Part shown: one piece after another, positions 27,576-36,160 of the stretch
How positions within the stretch are numbered: position 1 is the first letter of the stretch
How the letters are laid out: every line of letters begins with the position of its first letter
Origin: Oceanobacillus iheyensis HTE831
GTDB lineage: Bacteria; Bacillota; Bacilli; Bacillales; Amphibacillaceae
Length of the DNA: 64,000 nt
NCBI RefSeq assembly: GCF_000011245.1
Contig: NC_004193.1
Location: 474,501 to 538,500, forward strand
Direction: 5' to 3'
The notes under the pieces: model-generated
Databases searched by the model: none
Told to the model about the DNA's origin: nothing
The model's input: only the letters and a program-made list of their open reading frames with translations
Program-made: the position numbers and the translations under genes

Positions 27576-28349
27576 TTATTCTCCTTCCGTAAGTTCCTGT
27601 GGCATTTTAGAAAGCGAATCAATGAATACAGGTAAAAAACTACCTGTACCATGAACATTTTCTTGATTAGCTGCATAAGAAGCAGAAAGTCCATAGAACG
27701 AGACCGCTGTCATTAATTGATCTTTTAGTGTGGATTTTGTGGTTAAGCACGCCGCGATAATGGAGCCTAATAAACAACCGGAACCAGTTATTGATGATAG
27801 GTAATGATGACCTGTACCATTATGAATCAAATGATTATCTACATAAATAACATCCGTTTCTCCGGTGACAACAACTGCAGTGTTATATTTTTCACTTACT
27901 TTTTGCGCAATAACATCTAAATTTCCGTCACCAATGGAGTCTACTCCTTTTGCTTCGAGATTGATATTAACGAGACTTGCTAGTTCACCAGCATTTCCTT
28001 TTATAACAGTTGGTCGAACTTCCTCTAAAATTTTATCAATAGCATTTCGTCTAAAAGAGGTGGCAGCAACACCAACAGGGTCTAATAATACTGGAATATT
28101 ATGCTTATTCGCTGTTTTTCCAGCAGCAATCATAGATTCCAATTCGGTGGAAGTTAACGTACCGATATTAATTAAAACGGCATTTGAAATTGCCGCAATT
28201 TGTTCAACTTCTTCTATCGCTTTTGCCATAATTGGTGAACCGCCAAATGAAAGTAAACCATTGGCAGAGAAGTTCATTACTACTTGATTAGTTAGGTGAT
28301 GCACAAGTGGTTTAGTGTCACGTACCTGTTTAATAATATCGACCTGCAT
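27576..28349 (-). CDS. thiM: Hydroxyethylthiazole kinase
   Basis: The enzyme phosphorylates the thiazole alcohol in thiamine salvage. I chose the ATG at 28349, behind AAAGGGAG, giving 257 residues; the longer frame would run into thiD. Family blocks are VHHLTNQVVMNFSANGLL, GGSPIMA, PVLLDPVGVAATSFR, VIKGNAGEL and the C-terminal SSITGSGCLLGSIIAA with the catalytic cysteine. It lies between thiD and thiE. Confidence 0.94.
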   Translation of the reverse strand: MQVDIIKQVRDTKPLVHHLTNQVVMNFSANGLLSFGGSPIMAKAIEEVEQIAAISNAVLINIGTLTSTELESMIAAGKTANKHNIPVLLDPVGVAATSFRRNAIDKILEEVRPTVIKGNAGELASLVNINLEAKGVDSIGDGNLDVIAQKVSEKYNTAVVVTGETDVIYVDNHLIHNGTGHHYLSSITGSGCLLGSIIAACLTTKSTLKDQLMTAVSFYGLSASYAANQENVHGTGSFLPVFIDSLSKMPQELTEGE

Positions 28350-28377
28350 ATTTATCTCCCTTTCCTTAATATCTCCA

Positions 28378-29172
28378 TTACCTTTCTCGAGTCGCCCAAT
28401 GATTCGTTGGTCCATTACCATTACCGAGCTCAAATGATTTGGATATTGCAACAGTAACAAAGTCTTTTGAGTGTCGAACTGCTTCTACAATGGAGTACCC
28501 CTTAGCAAGATAACTAGTAATAGCAGCAGAATAGGTGCACCCTGTGCCATGGGTGTTTTTGGTATTAATTCTTTCAGCTGAAAATGTATGGATCTTAGAT
28601 CCGTCATATAGAAAGTCTATTGCTTCCCCTTCCATGTGACCACCTTTTATTAATGCCGCATCTGCGTGGAAATGATCAACAATGTGTTTTGCCGCATCTT
28701 TCATATCTTCTACTGTTTCAATAGAATTTCCAGTAATAAATTCTGCCTCTGGAATATTCGGCGTCACTAGTGCCGTTTGAGGGAGTAAACTTTCTCTTAA
28801 AAATGAACGAGCTTCTTTATCTATAAGGGAATCACCACTGGTAGCAACCATAACCGGATCCATAACATAAGGTGCATTCAGTTTCTCTATTTTTTTTGAG
28901 ATGATTTCCATCATTTGTTTATTGGCAATCATTCCCGTTTTAAAAGCGTGGATAGGCATATCTTCCAGGATAGCTTCAAGTTGGTCTTCGATCATATTGA
29001 TTGGCATATGATGGACCGAAGTTACACCAGTAGTATTTTGAGCGACTACGGAAGTAATGACAGACATGCCATACGTTTGTAGCTCTTGAAATGTTTTTAA
29101 ATCTGCTTGTATGCCAGCTCCGCCACTTGGGTCTGTGCCAGCAATCGTTAATGCACATGGTACATTCTTCAT
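28378..29172 (-). CDS. thiD: Hydroxymethylpyrimidine/phosphomethylpyrimidine kinase
   Basis: This 264-residue ribokinase-fold enzyme performs two phosphorylations on HMP. Motifs are TIAGTDPSGGAGIQADLKTF, TPNIPEAEFI, ALIKGGHMEG and NTHGTGCTYSAAI (anion hole and catalytic base). Its start overlaps the end of tenA by 4 bp. It is thiM-proximal in the salvage operon. Confidence 0.94.
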   Translation of the reverse strand: MKNVPCALTIAGTDPSGGAGIQADLKTFQELQTYGMSVITSVVAQNTTGVTSVHHMPINMIEDQLEAILEDMPIHAFKTGMIANKQMMEIISKKIEKLNAPYVMDPVMVATSGDSLIDKEARSFLRESLLPQTALVTPNIPEAEFITGNSIETVEDMKDAAKHIVDHFHADAALIKGGHMEGEAIDFLYDGSKIHTFSAERINTKNTHGTGCTYSAAITSYLAKGYSIVEAVRHSKDFVTVAISKSFELGNGNGPTNHWATRER

Positions 29173-29852
29173 TTTTTAATATCCTCCTTTATTGAGGGCC
29201 ACTCCTCCGTGGATATAGCCATTTCCCAAAATAAGTATTCTAATTGACAACTTTTTCGGAAAGCAATTTTCATATTTGTTTTTTCTTTTTCTGAAGCATG
29301 TCTTGCGTGTTCGTCAAGACGTGCACACATTTCTTCAACATCTTGCTCTGTATTTGCATAACATTGTATCCAAATTTGAAATGGATGATTATCCGATGGT
29401 TGCCATATTTCATTTATATATTTTCCGATCTCATAGTACGTCCAAGGGCATGGTAAAAGCGCACTAATTGCTTCTCCAGTAGTTCCTGTTTGGGCATGAT
29501 ACATCATATGTTTAACATAATGATCTCCTGTTGGAGGCAATGGCAGTTCTTGTAAGTCTTCGTAGTTTACATTAATATAGTCACAAAAACACAGATGAGC
29601 TTGTATTTCGTCATGTAGAGAAAACTGCATAAGCTCACTAAAGTAAGCAATGTCGTCCCGGTGATCGGCATTTCCGATGGCCATGCCGATTGTTTTCATA
29701 AACCCATTTAAATAAGCATAATCTGCTTGAACATAATGACGAACTGCATCTACAGGTAGTATTCCCTTTCCTACCCCTTCCACAAACGGATGAGCTTTTA
29801 TAAGTGCAAAAATATCTTCGTTTTCCTTTCTTAGTTCTTCTGAGAAATTCAT
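29169..29852 (-). CDS. tenA: Aminopyrimidine aminohydrolase / thiaminase II
   Basis: This 227-residue helical enzyme releases HMP from degraded thiamine products. Key blocks are HPFVEGVGKGILP, VQADYAYLNGFMK, the cysteine region LLPCPWTYYEIGKYI (catalytic Cys near residue 134) and the C-terminal EYLFWEMAIS. It overlaps thiW and thiD by 4 bp on each side. With ThiW and ThiD it makes up a salvage route for the pyrimidine half. Confidence 0.93.
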   Translation of the reverse strand: MNFSEELRKENEDIFALIKAHPFVEGVGKGILPVDAVRHYVQADYAYLNGFMKTIGMAIGNADHRDDIAYFSELMQFSLHDEIQAHLCFCDYINVNYEDLQELPLPPTGDHYVKHMMYHAQTGTTGEAISALLPCPWTYYEIGKYINEIWQPSDNHPFQIWIQCYANTEQDVEEMCARLDEHARHASEKEKTNMKIAFRKSCQLEYLFWEMAISTEEWPSIKEDIKK

Positions 29853-30352
29853 GAATAATCCCTCCTCTGAATGTGTGAAAGTTCTGTATGATGGACTCTA
29901 GATAATATAAACCAACCTATGCAAGCTCCTGAAACACTACTAACGATGAATGCTGGTAGAAATGCAAGTGCACCAACACTTGAGCCCATTAAAAAATTAG
30001 CAAAAGGAACGGCAAGGAGCGAACCAACTATCCCAGTACCTAATATTTCTCCTGTTACTGCTAAACGATGACGCCGCCATTTTCGATAAAGTATCCCTGC
30101 AAAAAAAGCGCCAATCATTCCTCCGGGAAAAGCTAGTAATGTTCCTAGCCCTAAGAGATTTCGAAGTAAACCAATCATTAAAGCAACACCAACAGCAGGT
30201 CCTGGACCAAGTAACACTGCTGCCATAACATTTACTGCATGTTGAACAGGATACGCTCGTGCGACACCAGCAGGGAACCATAATAACTGTGAACCAATCG
30301 TTCCAATGGCAACAAGGACAGCCATCAATGTTAAGACGCGGGTGTTTTTCAC
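29849..30352 (-). CDS. thiW: ThiW, ECF-type thiamine precursor transporter S component
   Basis: This 167-residue membrane protein has about five or six hydrophobic segments. I chose the GTG at 30352 behind AAGGAGAG. Phrases FPAGVARAYPVQHAVNVMAA and LLGLGTLLAFPGGMIGA are characteristic of ThiW, the predicted thiazole-precursor S component that works with a shared EcfA/A'/T energy module encoded elsewhere. It is the first gene after the TPP riboswitch, overlapping tenA by 4 bp. Confidence 0.9.
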   Translation of the reverse strand: MKNTRVLTLMAVLVAIGTIGSQLLWFPAGVARAYPVQHAVNVMAAVLLGPGPAVGVALMIGLLRNLLGLGTLLAFPGGMIGAFFAGILYRKWRRHRLAVTGEILGTGIVGSLLAVPFANFLMGSSVGALAFLPAFIVSSVSGACIGWFILSRVHHTELSHIQRRDYS

Positions 30353-30377
30353 TTTATCTCTCCTTTTTAAAACAAAC

Positions 30378-30410
30378 AAAAAACCAGGTCCAATTAAAGG
30401 ACCTGGTTTT
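30378..30410 (-). terminator. Riboswitch-controlled terminator before thiW
   Basis: On the minus strand AAAACCAGGTCC pairs with GGACCTGGTTTTTT around a short loop and ends in T residues. Its 5' arm CAGGTCC can instead pair with GGACCTG inside the TPP aptamer, giving the expected anti-terminator. Confidence 0.9.
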
Positions 30411-30443
30411 GGTATACTGAGAATGTAATCATCAAAATTATTG

Positions 30444-30545
30444 ACTACTTCCCTACGCTGGTATTAACCAGATCAGGTCCATAAGAGTCGGAAAGTAGGT
30501 GCTTTCCTCTCAGCCCACACATAGTACTGGGCACCCCTAGTAGTT
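30444..30545 (-). promoter_or_regulatory. TPP riboswitch (THI element)
   Basis: On the minus strand the conserved THI blocks are present in order: ACTAGGGGTGCC, GGCTGAGAG, GACCTGATCTGGTTAATACC and AGCGTAGGGAAGTAG. A terminator follows at 30378-30410 and then the thi operon. TPP binding should promote termination. Confidence 0.97.
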
Positions 30546-30642
30546 GCTTTTCGTATTTATTTACTTCATATTAACTGTAACAAAATAAATAAATTCTGTC
30601 ATCTGAATACATAAAATTGGGATTCAAAGGGGACTGAGATAG

Positions 30643-31683
30643 ATGCTTCAATTAAGAGAACTAGAATATCGACAAGGTGACCACATCTTGTTTTCGACGT
30701 TTCATTTAACGATTCAAGAAGGGGAAGTTGCAGCGATTCATTCCTCCTTAAATGTTAGGCAGATGTTAATAAAAATGATTGTTGGAGATAAAAAAATTAA
30801 TAACGGTAGTATCGAATTAAATGGAATTACATTAAAAGATAAAGTGGAGTACTTTCAAGCGTTAGGACTTCAATTATTGAATAACGGCCTTTACGAACGG
30901 ATGAATATAAAAGAATATTTTCGATTTATGGAAAAATTATATCAAACGAATGTCAATCATCAAGATTTGATTGAAAAATTACAATTACATGAAGTGAAGG
31001 ATAAGCCAATTAGTAAATTAACAGAGTCTGAACAAAAGCGGGTTCATTATGGGAAAGCAATTATTCAGGATGCAAGTATTTATCTTTTTGAAGAGCCGGA
31101 TTTAAATGTTGACTTAGAAACGAAACGAGTATTGGTTCATGTTTTAAACCATCTTAAGCAGAATAAAAAAGGTGTATTAATACTGACATCCAATATGGAA
31201 AGTGCAATTACATTAGCAGAAAGAGTTTACCGACTTAACGAGGAAGGGTTACAAACAGTTGAAATTAAAACAGAAGAAAACGAAGAGAAGCAAGAGATAG
31301 ACGAAGTTTCAGAAGAAGAGTTAGGAAAGCAAGATTTTTCTTTTCAGCTAAATAAAATACCTTCGAAAGTAAATGACAAGATAGTACTACTTGATCCTCC
31401 AGAGATTGACTACATTGAAAGTGATGAAGGTCAAGCTGTAGTACATATGAAAGGGTCATCGTTTCGAACAGCATTTACGCTTCGTCAATTAGAAGAAAAA
31501 TTAGAACATCAAGGATTTTTCCGATGTCATCGATCTTATATCGTAAATTTACAAAAAGTACGAGAAGTAATTACCTGGACGAGAAATAGTTACAGTCTTG
31601 TTTTGCAAGATAAAGAAAAAACTCAAGTACCTTTATCGAAAGCAAAGTTGGTTGAATTAAAGCAAATTTTAGGAGTCGATTAA
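30643..31683 (+). CDS. Degenerate ABC-ATPase fused to LytTR DNA-binding domain
   Basis: This is a 346-residue two-domain protein. Residues 1-215 align to an ABC ATPase, but the Walker A loop is replaced by HSSLNVRQML with no GxxGxGKS. The signature is LTESEQKRVHYGKA instead of LSGGQ, and the Walker B-like IYLFEEPDLNVD remains. An acidic linker (about 207-230) leads to a C-terminal LytTR domain with FRTAFTLRQLEEKL, FFRCHRSYIVNL and ITWTRNSYSLVL. It probably cannot hydrolyse ATP and acts as a transcription regulator. It is followed by an ATPase and an ABC-2 permease gene that it likely controls or senses; both points are inference. Confidence 0.82.
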   Translation: MLQLRELEYRQGDHILFSTFHLTIQEGEVAAIHSSLNVRQMLIKMIVGDKKINNGSIELNGITLKDKVEYFQALGLQLLNNGLYERMNIKEYFRFMEKLYQTNVNHQDLIEKLQLHEVKDKPISKLTESEQKRVHYGKAIIQDASIYLFEEPDLNVDLETKRVLVHVLNHLKQNKKGVLILTSNMESAITLAERVYRLNEEGLQTVEIKTEENEEKQEIDEVSEEELGKQDFSFQLNKIPSKVNDKIVLLDPPEIDYIESDEGQAVVHMKGSSFRTAFTLRQLEEKLEHQGFFRCHRSYIVNLQKVREVITWTRNSYSLVLQDKEKTQVPLSKAKLVELKQILGVD

Positions 31684-31794
31684 GCTCCATTTAACCTATT
31701 AGGTACTCCATTCATCGGAAATTTAGTGCGAAGACCTTGATATAACAGTATTCTGAAGATGCAAATGAAAATTGGATTTTCAGGAGGGAATTAC

Positions 31795-32643
31795 ATGACT
31801 TCAGTCATTGAGGTAAGTCATTTAGAAAAAGTTTATCAAAATAAGCAAGCACTTAACGATGTAACTTTTCAAGTCGAGAAAGGAGAGACATTCGGTTTTT
31901 TAGGACCAAGTGGCTCAGGAAAAACAACCACAATAAAAATATTAACTGGACAATTAACACACACTTCTGGAATAGCAAAAGTATTTGGTGTACCAGTTCA
32001 ACAATTAAAATCGCCAGCTCAACGAAAACGATTTGGAGTGGTTACAGATAATAGTGGTTTGTATAACCGTCTCACTATCTACGATAATTTAAAAACGTAT
32101 GCGCAATTATATGATGTGCAAGAGAACCGCATTAATGAAGTGTTAGAGATGGTTCGTTTACAAAATGAAGCAAAGCAACAAGTTGCCAAGTTATCAAAAG
32201 GTATGACACAGCGCGTGCTCTTGGCAAGAGCATTACTTCATAACCCTGAAATATTATTCTTGGATGAGCCAACTTCAGCATTAGATCCCGTGAACTCGAA
32301 GCACATTCATGAAGGATTAAAAGAATTGAATAAACAAGGAACAACGGTATTTTTAACAACACATGATATGGAAGAAGCAGATCATTTATGTCATCGTGTA
32401 GCATTTTTGAATAAAGGTTCTGTGCAGTTATTGGATAGCCCTAAAAATTTGAAGAAGCAATATCGTGAAGAGAAAGTGTTGCTAGAGCTAAGGGATGGTA
32501 GAGAATTGGAATTACCTTTAGCCCCTTCTATTGCTAATGATATTCAACGATATATTTCAGAAGATCGTATAGAAACCATCCGCACAAAAGAACCAACTTT
32601 AGGGGATATTTTCGTAGAAGTAACGGGGAGGGAACTAGTATGA
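31795..32643 (+). CDS. ABC exporter ATP-binding protein (ABC-2 type)
   Basis: This intact 282-residue ATPase starts at ATG 31795 behind AGGAGGG. It has Walker A GPSGSGKTT, signature LSKGMTQRV, Walker B PEILFLDEPTSALD and switch histidine TTHDMEE. The C-terminal extension EPTLGDIFVEVTGREL is typical of drug/lantibiotic/Nod-type exporters. It overlaps the permease gene by 4 bp. The 111-bp gap after the LytTR fusion suggests one operon. The exported compound is unknown. Confidence 0.88.
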   Translation: MTSVIEVSHLEKVYQNKQALNDVTFQVEKGETFGFLGPSGSGKTTTIKILTGQLTHTSGIAKVFGVPVQQLKSPAQRKRFGVVTDNSGLYNRLTIYDNLKTYAQLYDVQENRINEVLEMVRLQNEAKQQVAKLSKGMTQRVLLARALLHNPEILFLDEPTSALDPVNSKHIHEGLKELNKQGTTVFLTTHDMEEADHLCHRVAFLNKGSVQLLDSPKNLKKQYREEKVLLELRDGRELELPLAPSIANDIQRYISEDRIETIRTKEPTLGDIFVEVTGRELV

Positions 32644-33341
32644 CTTTTTCTGTAAAACGTTTTATGGCAATTTTTCAAAAGGATTTAAAAGACTTATATC
32701 GTAATATGTATGTCTCTTCAACGATTATCTTACCACTCGTATTTGCGCTCATATATGGACGGATGGATGTTGTTCCATTAGAAATTCATATATTTATTAT
32801 CAGCATTTCTTTATCTATGGTAGGTGCCTTTCTTCAATGTGCAATTATTGCGGAAGAAAAGGAAAAGAATACACTTCGTGGTTTGATGCTTTCACCTGCT
32901 ACCATTACGGAGATACTAGCAGGAAAAAGTGCCGTAACAATAGTTATCACATTAGTAATTACGTATATCTCTATGTTGATTTCAGGATTTTCACCTTCTA
33001 ATCTTATACCGGTAATAGTAGGAGTTGTATTATCTCTTGTATTCTTTATTGCGCTAGGAACTTGGTTAGGATTAATCACTCGTTCTGTTTTAGAAGCTTC
33101 CATCTATATTTTACCTGTAATGTTTATATTTGGAATGTCTAATATGTTTATTGGGTTTGCAGAAGAATATCCTTTTCTGAAAGTGTTAGAATATACACCA
33201 GCTATTCAGTTATTTGAAATAGCGAATATAACGAACGGGACTATTGCCGATTATTGGCAACCTTTTGCAATTATTGGTGCTTGGATAGTTGTTGGTGCTG
33301 GATTAACAATCTTGTCCTTCAAGAAACGAATGATGGATTAA
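32640..33341 (+). CDS. ABC-2 type exporter permease
   Basis: This 233-residue membrane protein has six hydrophobic segments. The early cytoplasmic stretch FQKDLKDLYRNMYV and EEKEKNTLRGLMLSPATITEILAGK are typical of ABC-2 permeases; LMLSP is the usual coupling-helix region. Its ATG overlaps the ATPase stop. With the ATPase it would form a homodimeric exporter. The transposon end lies only 126 bp after its stop codon, beyond a hairpin. Confidence 0.85.
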   Translation: MTFSVKRFMAIFQKDLKDLYRNMYVSSTIILPLVFALIYGRMDVVPLEIHIFIISISLSMVGAFLQCAIIAEEKEKNTLRGLMLSPATITEILAGKSAVTIVITLVITYISMLISGFSPSNLIPVIVGVVLSLVFFIALGTWLGLITRSVLEASIYILPVMFIFGMSNMFIGFAEEYPFLKVLEYTPAIQLFEIANITNGTIADYWQPFAIIGAWIVVGAGLTILSFKKRMMD

Positions 33342-33396
33342 TATAATTGCCACGTTTTATTTAATAAACGCAAAAGAATAGTTTTATAATTGACTG

Positions 33397-33432
33397 GAGT
33401 CCTTCGTTTGCTTAAGTAGCGGAGGACTCTTT
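33397..33432 (+). terminator. Probable terminator after ABC exporter operon
   Basis: GAGTCCTTCG pairs with CGGAGGACTC and is followed by a short TTTAT. The T-run is weak, but the stem is long. It lies just outside the transposon's left end. Confidence 0.6.
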
Positions 33433-33462
33433 ATGTTGTGCCCGATAAATTTTGAGTCACTC

Positions 33463-33467
33463 TATAA
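33463..33467. repeat. Target-site duplication, left (TATAA)
   Basis: The five bases TATAA abut the left inverted repeat and recur directly after the right inverted repeat at 41989-41993. A 5-bp duplication is the Tn3-family standard. Confidence 0.92.
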
Positions 33468-33505
33468 GGGGTAGCGTCAGGAAAATGCGGATTTACAACG
33501 TTAAG
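33468..33505 (+). repeat. Left terminal inverted repeat (38 bp)
   Basis: It begins GGGGTAGCGTCAGGAAAATG and ends TTTACAACGTTAAG. It is identical over 38 of 38 bases to the reverse complement of 41951-41988. Confidence 0.97.
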
Positions 33506-33520
33506 GAAATTTTCAATATT

Positions 33521-33556
33521 AAAAAGCCTAATTTCTCAATTGAGAAATTAGGCTTT
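33521..33556. terminator. Perfect palindrome inside the left transposon end
   Basis: AAAGCCTAATTTCTCAA and TTGAGAAATTAGGCTTT form a loop-less 34-bp palindrome with flanking A and T runs. It could be an intrinsic terminator insulating the element from outside transcription. Confidence 0.6.
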
Positions 33557-33692
33557 CATTGCTTCATTAAAGCGCCCGATTCTTAAAGATGTAACCTGTT
33601 TCCAATTTTTAAAAAAAACATTAAAGAATATTCACTCCTATTTTTGGAACAATACAATTGATTGTATTAACGAATAAGGAGGTTAATTAGAA

Positions 33693-33833
33693 ATGGATAA
33701 ACAAAAATTAGCTGATCATGAATCAATGGATTTACATGAAGTTATTAATTTCAAAACCCTGTGCTTAGCGAAATCAAAACTAATGCAAGGACTCGTATTT
33801 GATCAAGATTTGAGAGCATTAATGCAAACTTAG
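33693..33833 (+). CDS. Very short CotF-like spore coat protein
   Basis: This 46-residue frame starts at ATG 9 bases after AAGGAGG. The sequence LADHESMDLHEVINFKT and SKLMQGLVFDQDLRALMQ matches the conserved start of the coat F-like family (YraF/YraG/YhcQ) as I remember it. The DVQQS-containing helix that usually follows is missing: the frame stops right after LMQT. It may be a natural mini-form, since short paralogues exist, or a truncation. A hairpin terminator follows immediately. It is the first gene inside the left transposon end and the only plus-strand gene beside the ger operon. Confidence 0.65.
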   Translation: MDKQKLADHESMDLHEVINFKTLCLAKSKLMQGLVFDQDLRALMQT

Positions 33834-33861
33834 AAAGGGCATACATATGCTCTTTCTTTAT
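33834..33861 (+). terminator. Terminator after coat-like gene
   Basis: GAAAGGGCATA pairs with TATGCTCTTTC and is followed by TTT, starting directly at the stop codon. Confidence 0.75.
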
Positions 33862-33957
33862 GACTGTGTCTCCGTTGTATCGATGTTATGAATAGAAGTC
33901 TAATAGAAATAGGTCAAAAAATAATATCAGAAAGAAAAAGGTGATCAACTTCAGTGA

Positions 33958-35070
33958 TCACAAAATGATTCCACTACTTCTAACATTGACTTTTACCTTT
34001 GGATTAACAAGGATATGCTCATAATAATTTTCTCCCTTTATTTCTTTCCATATAGCTGGATGAAAGGCAATGAGTTCTCTGCCTAATCCAAGTACGTCAC
34101 TTTGATTCGCTGCAAGTTTTTTGAACAGAGCATCCGCTTTTTCAGTGAGAATCTTTGATAATCGATTTTCCAAAAAATTGATCATTTCCTGCTTATCTAA
34201 ATGGTCTGGAGGATAGTCAACAATCTCTACGTCCAATTGCAGCATAATATCAGCATGTACCTTTTCTTTTTTTTCCAGCTTAAGTTTTCTTGATACGCTT
34301 TTTACATTATAGCTGACAGATCCGCCAGCTTTTTTATCTAACTGTTCTGTTAAAAGTGCTTTTTTGGATTGTGTTTCCATAAATAATAATAGCAAAGTAC
34401 TTTCAGCAGGGGAAAGAAACTGTCCGGTAAAGCTGTGGTCATGAAAAAGAGCAGCCCCATTTATTTTAACTTCATTATCTTCCTCGTCCTTGCTCAGATA
34501 AGGGAGCATGAAATCTTTTCCTTCATCAAACAAATAGGTGCGAATCGATCTTAGTGTAATATCCTGAATCACCGAATGTTTTTCACTGCTGTGAATCAAT
34601 TCGTACAGGTATTCCCCTTTTTCAACTTCATTTTCGGATATATGGGTAATTATCCCATTTGCACTGTTATCTGTCACAGCAATTTTGGCGTTTAAATCCA
34701 CCCTTGGATCCCGGTAAAGAGGATCCAGCACATTGTAGATATCACCTTTGGCGACGTCGTTTCCTAAGATTAAAGTTCTTCCTTTTGCTGGATCGTAATT
34801 ACCAGGTACGCTTTGATCAATTGTCATGCTTGCCTCTTTTATCGAACCTCCTTTTCCAGTTACCAGTTTATTCGATATGGATATTTCCCCCCTGCTTGAC
34901 TCACTAATATTCATATCTCTAATAATTGAAGTTGTTTGATAATCACCATTCTCATCCAAGTCAAAACCTGATAAATACACAGTACGGGAATTCTTTAGAA
35001 ATCTTTCATCCCAGCACCCAGCTAGTAATGGAAGAATAAAGAAGATCAAGAAGAGCTCAGTTTTTCTCAT
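33958..35070 (-). CDS. Spore germination receptor C subunit (Ger(x)C family lipoprotein)
   Basis: This 370-residue lipoprotein subunit of a GerA-type nutrient receptor has a signal peptide ending in LLAGC with the family-typical following Trp (LLAGCWDERF). The Ger(x)C body shows GRTLILGNDVAKGDIYNVLD and DPRVDLNAKIAVTD, and the C-terminal half ends with IHLNPKVKVNV-type wording (ILVNPKVKVNVRSSG). Length is normal. It overlaps gerB by 14 bp and is the last gene of the three-gene operon. In spores it would sit on the outer face of the inner membrane. The ligand cannot be predicted. Confidence 0.92.
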   Translation of the reverse strand: MRKTELFLIFFILPLLAGCWDERFLKNSRTVYLSGFDLDENGDYQTTSIIRDMNISESSRGEISISNKLVTGKGGSIKEASMTIDQSVPGNYDPAKGRTLILGNDVAKGDIYNVLDPLYRDPRVDLNAKIAVTDNSANGIITHISENEVEKGEYLYELIHSSEKHSVIQDITLRSIRTYLFDEGKDFMLPYLSKDEEDNEVKINGAALFHDHSFTGQFLSPAESTLLLLFMETQSKKALLTEQLDKKAGGSVSYNVKSVSRKLKLEKKEKVHADIMLQLDVEIVDYPPDHLDKQEMINFLENRLSKILTEKADALFKKLAANQSDVLGLGRELIAFHPAIWKEIKGENYYEHILVNPKVKVNVRSSGIIL

Positions 35071-36160
35071 AGGTCGATGCCGCCTCTCTTTTAAAAATAA
35101 TTGTTATTAAAAGCAGTAGGATAGGGATAATAATGCCGAAAACTAAACTTAAATGCTTTAACCATTTTTCAAGTAAGGTAATCTCCATATAATAAAATAT
35201 TATCGAAACGATAAGGACGAATGTTCCAGATAGTATCACAGCAAATTTATGTTTGATATGGATTAATTTACTTATTCCCATACTTGCTGAAAAGGTGTAG
35301 CTAATAATAGTAGTAAAAACTATCAGACCCCAGAAAGAAAGAAATATTAAATCTAATCGGCTTAAAATTCTTATTTCCATCGCACTTAGTATATATAGAA
35401 CCGGTTCCGGCGTGTTTTTTATTTCTTCAGGACTAAGCATTACGGTACTTAGAATCACAATATACGTTAAAAAAATGGTTACAAATAATACTGCTAAAAA
35501 AACTCCTTTCAGTGCTGAAATAGTTTTAGATTGCTTTATAAAAGCAAAATAAATAAGTAATGTTTCAAACCCTATGAAGGATATCATTGAGTCACTAGTG
35601 CTTTTAAGAATATTCCATCCACCACTGGAACCAATAGGGAAGAGATAGCGAACATCTATGTTTGGATCACCATAAACCAAAAACGTAATGAAGAATAAAA
35701 ACAGAATGAATATGAATAGTAAAGAAAATAAAGATACCAAATTTTTTATATTACAAATACTTCCATAAATAAGTAGAACGAATGCTATCAAAAATAATAT
35801 CCATGCTGGAGTTTCAGGGAGTATCCATCGTTTCAAGTTATCCACATATATAATGAAGATATAACAAATCACTGTGAGCAGGTAAATAATATATAAAAAA
35901 TTTAATACAGTTCCAGAAGTTTCCCCAAAAATTACTTTAGAAAAATCAAATAAGGTAAGATTGGGGAAATTCCTGCAAAGTAACCAAATAAGCAGTACAA
36001 TTAGTTGAATAAAAAATCCAGAAATTAAAATGGAAATCCATCCGTCACTGCCTGCTGCTTCATGTGTTTGATGAGGTAATGATAACAAGCCTACACCAAT
36101 CATCGTTTGCACCAGCAGAAAAAATAAATTTACAGAACTAATACTGCTCTTCACTCTCAT
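35057..36160 (-). CDS. Spore germination receptor B subunit (GerAB/GerKB-type)
   Basis: This 367-residue integral membrane subunit is related to APC amino-acid transporters, has about ten transmembrane segments, and is thought to bind the germinant. Family features are LFFLLVQTMIGVGLLSLP near residue 10, SDGWISILISGFFIQL and SMISFIGFETLLIYFAF near 190. It overlaps gerA by 23 bp and gerC by 14 bp, indicating coupled translation. All segments appear intact. Confidence 0.92.
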   Translation of the reverse strand: MRVKSSISSVNLFFLLVQTMIGVGLLSLPHQTHEAAGSDGWISILISGFFIQLIVLLIWLLCRNFPNLTLFDFSKVIFGETSGTVLNFLYIIYLLTVICYIFIIYVDNLKRWILPETPAWILFLIAFVLLIYGSICNIKNLVSLFSLLFIFILFLFFITFLVYGDPNIDVRYLFPIGSSGGWNILKSTSDSMISFIGFETLLIYFAFIKQSKTISALKGVFLAVLFVTIFLTYIVILSTVMLSPEEIKNTPEPVLYILSAMEIRILSRLDLIFLSFWGLIVFTTIISYTFSASMGISKLIHIKHKFAVILSGTFVLIVSIIFYYMEITLLEKWLKHLSLVFGIIIPILLLLITIIFKREAASTYEKN

